Part shown: one piece after another, positions 25,575 to 33,900 of the stretch
How the letters are laid out: each line of letters opens with the position of its first letter
Position numbering within the stretch: position 1 is the first letter of the stretch
DNA from: Calditrichales bacterium MX18-03
GTDB lineage: Bacteria; Bacillota; Clostridia; Lutisporales; Lutisporaceae
Length of the DNA stretch: 64,000 bases
NCBI GenBank assembly: GCA_021083345.1
Contig: JAJGRE010000002.1
Coordinates: 496,001 to 560,000 of the forward strand
Direction: 5' to 3'
Notes under the pieces: model-generated
What the model saw: only the letters and a program-made list of their open reading frames with translations
The model's database searches: none
What the model was told of the DNA's origin: nothing
Position numbers and translations under genes: made by a program

Positions 25575-25600
25575 ACCAAGCCGGAGCTTGTTCATAGAAT
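25575..25600 (+). promoter_or_regulatory. Sigma-K-like sporulation promoter (second copy)
   Basis: ACC (25575-25577), 15 nt, CATAGAAT (25593-25600). GTAACCAA and the spacing equal those of the promoter at 24675, although the spacers differ. Confidence 0.5.
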
Positions 25601-25631
25601 GTAGTGAGGATAAGACAAGGAGGTGAAAAAT

Positions 25632-25934
25632 ATGAAAAAAGCATTTGGCTGCTACCCGGAAGGCGCTCCGGAAAGCAATGACGCTGTTGCGGCTTGCGGC
25701 GAAAAGTACCCAACAAGACCCTGCCCGCAAAAGCCGGGAACAGTCCTTAGGATTTTTATTCCGGCAGGTGCCGTCATCAATCTGCTGAACCTTATCGAAA
25801 TCAGCTCTCCCAGCGGCATATGCATCATTATCAGAATCCCGCTGCTTGGCGGGTTATGCGGTGACTCTGCCTGGGATTCCATCATGAATTCCATCCGTGC
25901 AGCAGGTGGCAAGATTGAATTCACAAATGAATAG
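25632..25934 (+). CDS. Small Cys-containing protein of unknown function
   Basis: The 100-residue protein has an N-terminal polar half with four Cys (FGCYPEG, AACGEKY, PCPQ region), then VLRIFIPAGAVINLLNLIEISSPSGICIIIRI and LLGGLCGDSAWDSIMNSI. It is moderately hydrophobic without a clear TM helix. RBS AAGGAGGTG is 7 nt from the ATG at 25632. With the sigma-K-like promoter it is a candidate spore-associated protein. Not recognised. Confidence 0.6.
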   Translation: MKKAFGCYPEGAPESNDAVAACGEKYPTRPCPQKPGTVLRIFIPAGAVINLLNLIEISSPSGICIIIRIPLLGGLCGDSAWDSIMNSIRAAGGKIEFTNE

Positions 25935-25945
25935 AAGACAAATAA

Positions 25946-25982
25946 GGCTGCCGGCAAATTTTATTTGCCGGCAGCCCTTTCC
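25946..25982. terminator. Shared terminator of convergent genes
   Basis: GGCTGCCGGCAAA pairs with TTTGCCGGCAGCC across a 5-nt loop. The plus strand continues CTTTCCCTTT and the minus strand TTATTTGTC, so it may serve both the gene at 25632 and DUF2935. Confidence 0.75.
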
Positions 25983-25990
25983 CTTTACAG

Positions 25991-26923
25991 TTACTTTAGC
26001 GACATATCATAAAAGGATCTCAGCATCCTCAGATAGTGGTTCGCTTCTCTTAGAACATGATCACTCAGGAGGGGCGGGATGATGGAACTGATTTCGCATT
26101 CCAATATGCCTGCTGTTCCCTCTTCCTTGAATTCCTTCAGGCAGCTCACCTCAACAAGACTTTCCTTTGTCACATCCGGAAGCATGCCGGGGCTCTGCTG
26201 CAGCTTTTTCGTCTTTTCAAGAAGTGCATCCAGTTCCTTAGCAAAGGTATCCGCTTTTTGAATGAGTTCTTCCTCCGAGGGATCCAAATAGCCCCTGATA
26301 AAGGTTGCATGCTCATACATGATTTCATTCCAAAAGCGCTCCTGATGACTGATGTCCCTTACACTGTCGATGTCGTCCCGTTTTTCAAGCATATCCAGCA
26401 TGTGCAGATAATGCTCCGTCTCTTCAGCCACATGCTTGATCATGGAGGGGTAGGTGTAGCTGAAGGCCTTGCAGTCTATGGCATCCCTGTAAAGTGTCGA
26501 AAGGAACTCCAATGCCTCCTGTGTTAGAGCATGAGCCCGTTTGTTCAGGCCGGCAACGCGGGGAAGCAGCTGGTCAGGCAGGCTATTTTTTCTTTCCGGC
26601 TTCAGGGCAAGCTCCTGCTTTGTCAATTTCATGTCGATGGGTATTCCTGTCAAGGCTTGCGTCTTCTTCTCCGCCGGTAAGGTCATTCCGGTAACCAGTT
26701 CCTCAGAAGCATAGACTTCTGGGCTGACGTTACCATCTGTCAGATCCAGGGCTTCCTCCAACAGCTTCTCATAGTCGTTTTTCATGGCAATCAGTCGGTA
26801 TGCCTCTCTCGTAGCCTTAGGCGGCAGAGAAACTGCCGCAAAGATGGCATGCTCCTTGGCAATTCTTGTGAAGAACAGGTTCAGCTCTAGTGAGAGCTTG
26901 ATAAAATCCCGGTCCGATAACAT
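25991..26923 (-). CDS. DUF2935-family protein (ferritin-like fold)
   Basis: The 310-residue protein has two tandem DUF2935 repeats. The first starts near LELNLFFTRIAKEHAIF and the second near RFWNEIMYEHATFIRGYLDP. Each carries the EH pairs and a later HYL (TEHYLHML and EANHYLRML) expected of a four-helix metal site. The ATG at 26923 follows GGGG and is preferred to one 12 nt upstream. Common in spore-forming Clostridia; function undetermined. Confidence 0.85.
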   Translation of the reverse strand: MLSDRDFIKLSLELNLFFTRIAKEHAIFAAVSLPPKATREAYRLIAMKNDYEKLLEEALDLTDGNVSPEVYASEELVTGMTLPAEKKTQALTGIPIDMKLTKQELALKPERKNSLPDQLLPRVAGLNKRAHALTQEALEFLSTLYRDAIDCKAFSYTYPSMIKHVAEETEHYLHMLDMLEKRDDIDSVRDISHQERFWNEIMYEHATFIRGYLDPSEEELIQKADTFAKELDALLEKTKKLQQSPGMLPDVTKESLVEVSCLKEFKEEGTAGILECEISSIIPPLLSDHVLREANHYLRMLRSFYDMSLK

Positions 26924-27020
26924 GATATCCCCCATTTCTATATCATTATGGCAGGTATGAAACCAAATTTATACCATTATATTTCCACCTCAACTTTTTT
27001 GTGACTAAGGAACAAAAGTA

Positions 27021-27066
27021 AAAAAAGAGACATCGGCAATAGCACTCAGCAACCGCCTATGTCTCT
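27021..27066 (-). terminator. Intrinsic terminator of the CBO0543-like gene
   Basis: The minus strand has AGAGACATaGGC pairing with GCCGATGTCTCT, followed by TTTTTTTAC. The left arm includes the stop codon of the gene ending at 27057. Confidence 0.8.
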
Positions 27067-27497
27067 TGAGGACTCAACCATTCAGCTATCCACATCAGAT
27101 TGGTAAACCCGCCCAGGTTCAAGAATAATGCCTTGAGAATGTTCCATCGGATATGCCGGAACCCTCCCAGCCGGATCATCAGAATTTCCAGCACAAGCAG
27201 AAATACTGCACAGCCGGCAATAAAAGCAGCTCTTCCCCAATGGCTTCTCATGGGACGTAAACGGTCAAAGATCATACCGCCCGGAAAAAAGCTGAGCCAA
27301 TAGGGCAGCGGCAATCCTGACACCATCCTGCCGGTATGGCTATATTGAAAAGCATCCAGTTGAATCAATGGCGTATCAATAACAAAAACAACAATCATCC
27401 CCGCCACACCCATTTTCCAGTGTTTTTTCCATTGCCGGACAGGCACTGCCAGCAGTGCAGCTGTCCAAGCTGCAGCGGCAAAGAGGCACCAAGCCAT
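27057..27497 (-). CDS. Four-TM membrane protein (CBO0543-like)
   Basis: The 146-residue protein has about four TM helices (2-18, 30-46, 62-76, 88-108) and the segment DTPLIQLDAFQY, ending NLMWIAEWLS. This form is like the CBO0543 family of clostridial membrane proteins of unknown role. The upstream RBS is weak. The neighbouring genes give no functional hint. Confidence 0.6.
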   Translation of the reverse strand: MAWCLFAAAAWTAALLAVPVRQWKKHWKMGVAGMIVVFVIDTPLIQLDAFQYSHTGRMVSGLPLPYWLSFFPGGMIFDRLRPMRSHWGRAAFIAGCAVFLLVLEILMIRLGGFRHIRWNILKALFLNLGGFTNLMWIAEWLSPQET

Positions 27498-27570
27498 ATT
27501 GCGTCAGCCCGCTTTCTCTTTAAATTTACATACCAGACTATTTATAGAATTCCCAAACCAGTCTGGATTA

Positions 27571-27612
27571 TTGATTTGAATCACATACGCAATGGCTCAT
27601 ATTGGCTATAAT
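27571..27612 (+). promoter_or_regulatory. Crp/Fnr-type site and promoter of the hemerythrin gene
   Basis: TTGATTTGAATCAC (27571-27584) matches the Fnr/HcpR palindrome TTGAT-N4-ATCAA at nine of ten positions. A consensus TATAAT (27607-27612) lies downstream and no -35 box is seen. With a start near 27619 the site centres at -41.5, the classical class II activator position. Confidence 0.6.
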
Positions 27613-27657
27613 CAAATCAAAAGAGTAGAACAAAACCACATGAGGAGGTAGAAATCT

Positions 27658-28437
27658 GTGGAAAATTATATGAATAAAAGTGTTAAGAGTGTTATCTCAA
27701 CGTTTCCCGAAGTCGGGGCCCTATTGGTACGGTTCGGGATCGGGTGCGTGACCTGCAGCATGGGAACATGCCTTTTCAAGGATATTATTGATATACACCA
27801 CCTTCCCAAACAGGAAGAAACTGAATTGATGACACAGGTCAAAAGGATCATTTTCCCTGATAAAGAGACGTCATCACCTTTGCACTTCGACTTCACCCAA
27901 AACACTCCGGTCAAACCCGTTAGATACTCGATGCCGATCAGGATGCTGGTTGACGAGCACAGCTTGATCAAAGCCTTTCTGTCCGGCATACCCAAACTTA
28001 CAGAGGCAGTAGAACGCCCAGGGGCTATTGATGAATCCATCCTTCTGAAAAGTGTGGACTTTATAAGAAGCTATGCGGACCGGTTCCATCATGCCAAAGA
28101 GGAGGATATCCTGTTCAAATATGCCGAAGAGGACTCCGACATCATAAAAGCCATGCAGGAGGAGCACCAGACGGCAAGAAGCTATGTCAAAGCCATTCTG
28201 GCAGGCTTGGAGGAACAGGACGGCACTTTGATTGCCCAAAACCTGGAACGTTACAACCGGCTTCTGCAGCAGCATATCAAAAGAGAGGATGAGATCCTCT
28301 ATCCTTGGTTTGAGCGAAAGCTATCCGACAAGCAGATCGGTGAGATATCCCTGCAGTTTGAAGACATTGACCGTTCGGTGGGGAAAGGCTTTACCTACAA
28401 GTGGCTGACCTTCATTCATCAATTGGATAATCTTTAA
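27658..28437 (+). CDS. Hemerythrin-domain protein with ScdA_N/DUF1858-like head
   Basis: The 259-residue cytoplasmic protein has an N-terminal small domain with CVTCSMGTC (three Cys, about 30-38), similar to DUF1858/ScdA_N. A C-terminal HHE four-helix domain (about 92-230) carries His/Glu ligands in DEHSLIKAF, RFHHAKEEDILF, EEHQTARSYV and QQHIKREDEILYPWFE. Di-iron binding follows from the family. Such proteins bind O2 or NO or help repair Fe-S centres (RIC/YtfE). It starts at GTG 27658, 8 nt after GGAGGT. The Fnr-type site fits a nitrosative or redox stress role. Confidence 0.85.
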   Translation: MENYMNKSVKSVISTFPEVGALLVRFGIGCVTCSMGTCLFKDIIDIHHLPKQEETELMTQVKRIIFPDKETSSPLHFDFTQNTPVKPVRYSMPIRMLVDEHSLIKAFLSGIPKLTEAVERPGAIDESILLKSVDFIRSYADRFHHAKEEDILFKYAEEDSDIIKAMQEEHQTARSYVKAILAGLEEQDGTLIAQNLERYNRLLQQHIKREDEILYPWFERKLSDKQIGEISLQFEDIDRSVGKGFTYKWLTFIHQLDNL

Positions 28438-28455
28438 ATAAGTTCGGATAAAGAG

Positions 28456-28490
28456 AGCCAGGTCCGGTCAATACCGTTCCTGGCTTTTAT
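28456..28490 (+). terminator. Terminator of the hemerythrin gene
   Basis: AGCCAGG and CCTGGCT enclose an internal CGGT/ACCG helix, followed by TTTTATGC. It lies about 20 nt after the stop. Confidence 0.8.
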
Positions 28491-28491
28491 G

Positions 28492-29478
28492 CTATATTTC
28501 AATCACTGTAACTTGATTACGGCCTGATTCCTTGGAACGGTACAGTGCCATATCGGCTTTTCCAACAAAATCCTCCATGACATCGGTAGCTTTCGGAACA
28601 ATGGTTGCCGCTCCCAGACTGACAGTCACCACTGGTGCCGTCTTTGAGAAACCATGGTCAATTGCCAAAGCCTCCACCTGGAAACGGATGGCCTCTCCGA
28701 TGACTGCTGCACCTTGGCTGTCGGTATCCGGAAGCACGATAACAAATTCTTCTCCTCCATAGCGTGCGGCAAAATCCATCGGACGCTTCAATGCAGCGGT
28801 CATGGCTTTTGCAGCCCTTACCAGGCATTCATCCCCTTGAAGATGTCCATAATGATCGTTGTAGGCCTTAAAGTTGTCAATATCCAGCATAATGACTGAA
28901 ATGGGCTTCATTTCCCTTGCCGCTTCCTTCCAGCTGCTTTCCATATACCGGTCGAAGCTGCGACGGTTGGGTATGCCTGTCAAGGCATCCTGTACAGAGA
29001 GGCTTTCCAGCTTGACATTCTCCACTTTTAGCGCGGTCAGCTCCCTGATTTTTTGCTCCAGTTCCTCTTTTTGCTTTTGCAGCTGTATCCTTTGCCTGTA
29101 CAGGTCCAAAAACACCCTTACCTTGCTTTGTAGGATGATCGGTTCTATGGGCTTGAACAGATAGTCAACAGCACCCAGTTCATAACCCTTGAAAATGTGC
29201 CATTGCTCCTTATTGATAGCCGTAACGAATATGATGGGGACATGGCGTGTCCTCTCGCTTCCCCTCATCAGCTCAGCTGTCTCGAAGCCATCCATTTCCG
29301 GCATCTGGACATCCATCAGCACCAGTGCAAAATCGTGATCCAGCATCAACCCTAATGCATCGTTCCCTGAAAAAGCCTTGAAGATATTGCAGTCCATTTT
29401 TTCCAGAAGCCCCTCCAGGACCAGCAGATTTTCCGGTCTGTCATCAACAATCAATATGTTGATAAAACTATTTGACAT
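28492..29478 (-). CDS. Response regulator with diguanylate cyclase output (REC-GGDEF)
   Basis: The 328-residue protein has a receiver domain with acceptor Asp in LVLMDVQMPEMDG, a coiled linker (about 125-155) and a GGDEF domain with the active motif RYGGEEF. The RxxD inhibitory site (RPMD) lies five residues before it, so c-di-GMP synthesis with product inhibition is predicted. There is no EAL domain. It is the last gene of the hybrid kinase-cheR-cheB operon and overlaps cheB by 11 nt. It is the likely output of that kinase. Confidence 0.9.
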   Translation of the reverse strand: MSNSFINILIVDDRPENLLVLEGLLEKMDCNIFKAFSGNDALGLMLDHDFALVLMDVQMPEMDGFETAELMRGSERTRHVPIIFVTAINKEQWHIFKGYELGAVDYLFKPIEPIILQSKVRVFLDLYRQRIQLQKQKEELEQKIRELTALKVENVKLESLSVQDALTGIPNRRSFDRYMESSWKEAAREMKPISVIMLDIDNFKAYNDHYGHLQGDECLVRAAKAMTAALKRPMDFAARYGGEEFVIVLPDTDSQGAAVIGEAIRFQVEALAIDHGFSKTAPVVTVSLGAATIVPKATDVMEDFVGKADMALYRSKESGRNQVTVIEI

Positions 29479-30046
29479 TTCCTTCACCCGCTAATTCAAT
29501 TATTTTTTTACCGATTTCATCCAAGCTTAGCCGATAGTCCATCACAGCTGCTTTCAGAGCAGCCCTCGGCATGGCATCCGCCTCTGCGGTCTCCGGATCC
29601 TGCACGATGGTGACGCCGCCTTTTTCCTTTATACGGCACATACCCTTACTGCCGTCGCTGTTGGCACCGGTGAGCAGGACGCCGATCAACCTGTCCTTGT
29701 ATACGTCTGCAGCCGTTTCAAAGAGTACATCGATTGCAGGCCTGGCATAGTTCACCTTTTCATCAATGGATAACTGCAGGCAGCCTTCATGATCCACCAT
29801 CAGATGATAGTTTGGCGGTGCAATATATGCCACACCAGCCGCCGCTTTTTCTTTTTCCTCAGCCTCTACAACCGAAATCCGGCATAGATTTTCCAAGTAC
29901 TTGACCAGGTAATTGTCCGAATGCGGGCTCAGATGCTGTACAATCATAATCGGCATAGGAAAATCATGAGGAAGCTGTATCAGGATTTTCTTTAATGCAT
30001 TCATGCCGCCTGTTGAAGTACCTATAACGACTGCTTCATAGCCCAT
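29468..30046 (-). CDS. CheB-type methylesterase domain, stand-alone
   Basis: The 192-residue protein consists of the CheB catalytic domain only, without the usual N-terminal receiver. The Ser of GTSTGG, the His of VQHLSPHSD and the Asp of LTGANSDGS form the triad. It pairs with the CheR protein encoded immediately upstream. Since no MCP is in the operon, the methylation target may be the hybrid kinase itself or another receptor. Confidence 0.88.
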   Translation of the reverse strand: MGYEAVVIGTSTGGMNALKKILIQLPHDFPMPIMIVQHLSPHSDNYLVKYLENLCRISVVEAEEKEKAAAGVAYIAPPNYHLMVDHEGCLQLSIDEKVNYARPAIDVLFETAADVYKDRLIGVLLTGANSDGSKGMCRIKEKGGVTIVQDPETAEADAMPRAALKAAVMDYRLSLDEIGKKIIELAGEGNVK

Positions 30047-30056
30047 TTGTTACACC

Positions 30057-30908
30057 TCACACTCCGAACCGCTTCCTGAAAATTTTCTCATTCTCTGCAA
30101 AGCTCTGGAAATGCTCTGCGCGGCTTGTAAATTTCAAGCTCTCCTTGCTGCCGAGGCAAAGGAACCCACCATGGCACAGGCTGTCATAGAACAGTCCGAT
30201 GACCCTGTTTTGCAGCTCCTTCCCAAAGTAGATCAGGACATTCCGGCAGATAACAACGTTCATTTCGCCGAAAACACCGTCGGTAACCAGGTTGTGATCG
30301 GCAAAAATAATCCTTTTCCGCAAGGATTGATCCAGTATCACCGAATCATAATCAGCAAGGTAGTAGTCGGCAAAGGATGCTTCACCGCCGGCCAATTGAT
30401 AGTTGTGGGTATAATCCTTCACTGTATGGATGGGATAGATCCCTTCTTTGGCTTTTTGCAGCACGGTTTCATTAAAATCGGTGGCATAGATCTGCGCTCT
30501 GTCATATAAACCCTCCTCCTTCAGCAGAATGGCCATGGAATAGACCTCTTCACCGGTGGAACAGCCTGCATGCCATATTCTGATGAAAGGGTAGGTCTTC
30601 AGTACCGGTACAACATCCCGCCTGAAAGCTTTGTAAAATGAAGGGTCCCGGAACATCTCCGTCACATTGATGGAAAACTCTGTCAGTAGGGATTCAAAAA
30701 AAGCGCGGTCCCGTAAGACTTGTGGAAGCATATCCAGTACACTCTTATAATCCGATAAGGAAAGCCTTCGCAGGATCCGCCGCTTGATATGGACCTTTGA
30801 ATAACCGCTGAAGTCATAGCCGTACTTCAGCCGGATGGCTTCCAACAGCAGCCTGATCTCTATTTCCTCGTCATCCATATCATGGAAGGTGTAATAATCC
30901 TGTTTCAT
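30057..30908 (-). CDS. CheR-type SAM-dependent methyltransferase
   Basis: The 283-residue protein has an N-terminal helical domain (about 15-90, IKRRILRRLSLSDYKSV) and a Rossmann methyltransferase domain with the SAM motif HAGCSTGEEVYSMA and CRNVLIYFG. It transfers methyl groups to glutamates of chemoreceptors. The ATG at 30908 overlaps the stop of the hybrid kinase as ATGA; this is preferred to an ATG 12 nt upstream. Confidence 0.9.
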   Translation of the reverse strand: MKQDYYTFHDMDDEEIEIRLLLEAIRLKYGYDFSGYSKVHIKRRILRRLSLSDYKSVLDMLPQVLRDRAFFESLLTEFSINVTEMFRDPSFYKAFRRDVVPVLKTYPFIRIWHAGCSTGEEVYSMAILLKEEGLYDRAQIYATDFNETVLQKAKEGIYPIHTVKDYTHNYQLAGGEASFADYYLADYDSVILDQSLRKRIIFADHNLVTDGVFGEMNVVICRNVLIYFGKELQNRVIGLFYDSLCHGGFLCLGSKESLKFTSRAEHFQSFAENEKIFRKRFGV

Positions 30909-33900
30909 TTGTATAACCATACCCTTAACAATGAAATTAGTTTACTGATATCAATGGGTTTCATCAAATAATCACTGGCACCTGCCTCGATGCATTTCTG
31001 ACGGTCTTCCTTCATGGCCTTGGCAGTCAAAGCAATGATGGGTAGCTTGCGGAATGCCTCCTTGCTCCGGATTTCCCGCATGGCCGCATAGCCATCCAGT
31101 TCCGGCATCATGATGTCCATGATGACCAGGTCGACATCGGGGTTTTGCTGCAGCTTCTGAATCCCTTCCTTTCCGTTGCGCCCGACGATCACTTTAACAC
31201 CCTTCTCCTCCAGCACGCTGGTCAGTGCGAAAACATTGCGCATGTCATCATCCATGATCAACAGCTTTTTTCCCGTCAAAGAAGCTTCCCGCTCCTGTCC
31301 TGTCCTGACCACCTTAACTTTTTTGTCCGCTGCTTTCATATCCAGCTTATGCAAAAACAGACTGACTTCAGCGGTTAATCTTTCAATGGCCCGGCTGCCT
31401 TTGATGATGATGCTTTCAGCATACCGCTGAAGCTTTGCCTCTTCATCTTCGGTCAAGCTGCCGTCCGTATAAACAATGGCAGGTATCTGCATGCCCAGCT
31501 CATCCCGCAGCCTCGCCAGCAGCTCAATTCCGGTCATATCCTTCAACCGTGTATCCAGTATGATGCCTCCGAATTCACCTGTCCTCAAAAGCGCCATCGC
31601 TTGATTTCCTTCTTCAGCAAAAGTAACCTCCATGCTTTTTTTCACTGTCGCAGACAGAATGTCGGATTTCTGATGTGTATCGCCCCCTACCACCAGTACC
31701 TTGCTAAAAGGCTGTGCAATGACTTTTTCAATGCGGCCAAAGGCATCATTCATTTCATCCATGCTTACGGGTTTTTTTAAGTAACCCACGATATCTTTAC
31801 TTTCGCTGATGCGGCTGCTTGTCTCTGCTCCGGTTACCACATGAACCGGTATGCCTGCTGTTGACCGGTTTCCTTTCAGCTGTTGGATCACATCCCAGCC
31901 GTTCATTCCCGGCAATCCAATGTCCAGTAAAATTGCGTCCGGCCTTCTTTCCTCCGCCAGCCTGATCCCCTTTTCACCGTTTTCAGCCGTCATCGGTATA
32001 TAGTCTTTTTCTCTAGCCAGCTGCGATAATATGCCTGCGAATACAGGATCATCTTCAATAATAAGGAGCATTTTTTCGTTGGTTTCCTGCAGAACTTCTA
32101 TAATTGGCTCAGCATTGTCCACACCATCCTGCTCATTCACGACACCGTTCTCCTGCTCCAGATCGCCTTCCTGCTTCATTTCCAGGGGTAACACCAATGT
32201 AAACCTGCTGCCTTTGCCCGCTTCACTCTCAAGGTGAATCTCGCCCCCCAGCAAATGAGCCAGTTCCCTGGAAATTGAAAGGCCTAGTCCGGTACCGCCG
32301 TATTTTCTGCTGGTGGTGCCGTCCGATTGCATGAACGCATCGAATATGACGGCTTGCTTTTCTTTTGGGATGCCGATCCCTGTATCACTGACGGAAAGGC
32401 ATATCAGAGCCCCGCTGTTACCCTTCATTTTGAAGGTACCGCTTTCAGGCAGCGCTGCCGACAGTTTGACGCTGCCTTTTTCCGTGAACTTGAAGGCATT
32501 AGACAGCATATTGGTCAAAATTTGCCTGAGTCTTTGACTGTCTGTTACAATACATTCCGGTACACCAGCTCCGGTCTCAATCGTAAAATCGATACTCTTA
32601 TCAGCGGCTATTTGTGCGAAGATCCGCTCCAAATCTCCAAACAGTTCCCTGATATTGGCCTTGTCAGGGGTAATCTGCATTTTGCCTGCTTCCACCTTTG
32701 AAAGGTCCAGTATGTCATTGATGAGCTTAAGCAAATCTGCACCCGCCGTGTGGATGGTTTTGGCAAACTCCCGCTGTTTCTCCGTTAAAGGCTCATTGTC
32801 CGCTTTATTTGCCAACAGTTGGGACAATACCATGATGCTGTTCAGCGGCGTCCGAAGTTCATGGGACATATTGGCCAGGAACTCAGATTTGTATTTGTTG
32901 GCCGCTTCCAAGTCCTTCGCCTTTTCCTCAATATCCCGCTGGGCATTCCTCAGATGGTCATTCTTCTCACTTAGCTCGCTCCGCTGCTGTTCCAGTCTTC
33001 TGGACCGCTCTTCCAATTCTTCATTGGTAACCCTCAGCTCTTCCTGCTGTGCCTGAAGCTGCGCTTCCGACTCCTTCAGCGCTTTTGCCTGCTCCTCAAG
33101 CTCCTCATTGCTCTGCCTCAGCTCTTCCTGCTGAACCTGCAGCTCTTCTGACTGGGTTATGGTCCTTTCCAGCAATTCCTTCACTTTTACCTGGTTTTCC
33201 GTTGTATTCAAACTGATGGCAATGCTTTCGGAGACAGCTTTCAGGAATTCCAGCCGGATTCCATCGAAGGGTTCAAAGCTTCCAAGTTCCAAAACACACT
33301 TCACGTTCCCCTCATAGACGCATGGAATGATGGCTACACTGTTGGGCACTGCTTCTCCTGTACCCGAAGCAATATGAATATAATCCTCCGGAACTTTACT
33401 GACCACAAATGGCTGCTTCTCCAATATGGCCTGCCCGATCAGACCTTCTCCCTGTCTGTATTCACCGGCAATGCCCTTGCGCCTGCTGAAGGCGTAGCTG
33501 CCCGTCAGCTTGTAATATTCATTATCCGACTTCACATAAATGGTACCCACACCGGCATCCAGATATTTTGCTACATAGTTGATGATATTATGGCTTAATT
33601 TAATGATGTCCAAATCCCCGCGCATTTTTTCATTCAACTCCGCCAGTCCTGTTTTCAGCCAGCTTTGGTTCTTGTCATGACTCAGGATCTGCTGAAGCTT
33701 TTCCATAAAACGGTTGAAGTTTTTTGCCATTTCACCCAGTTCGTCGCTGGAGCTTTCCTTCAGCCTAACGCGCAGGTCGGTTTCGCCCTCCGCAATCGCC
33801 TTGAAAGTATTCGTAACGGTCTTAACAGGCAGCACCACAATCTTCACAATACCCAGCGATACCAGGAAGGCAAACAAAAGGGCAAATCCTGCAATGGTCA

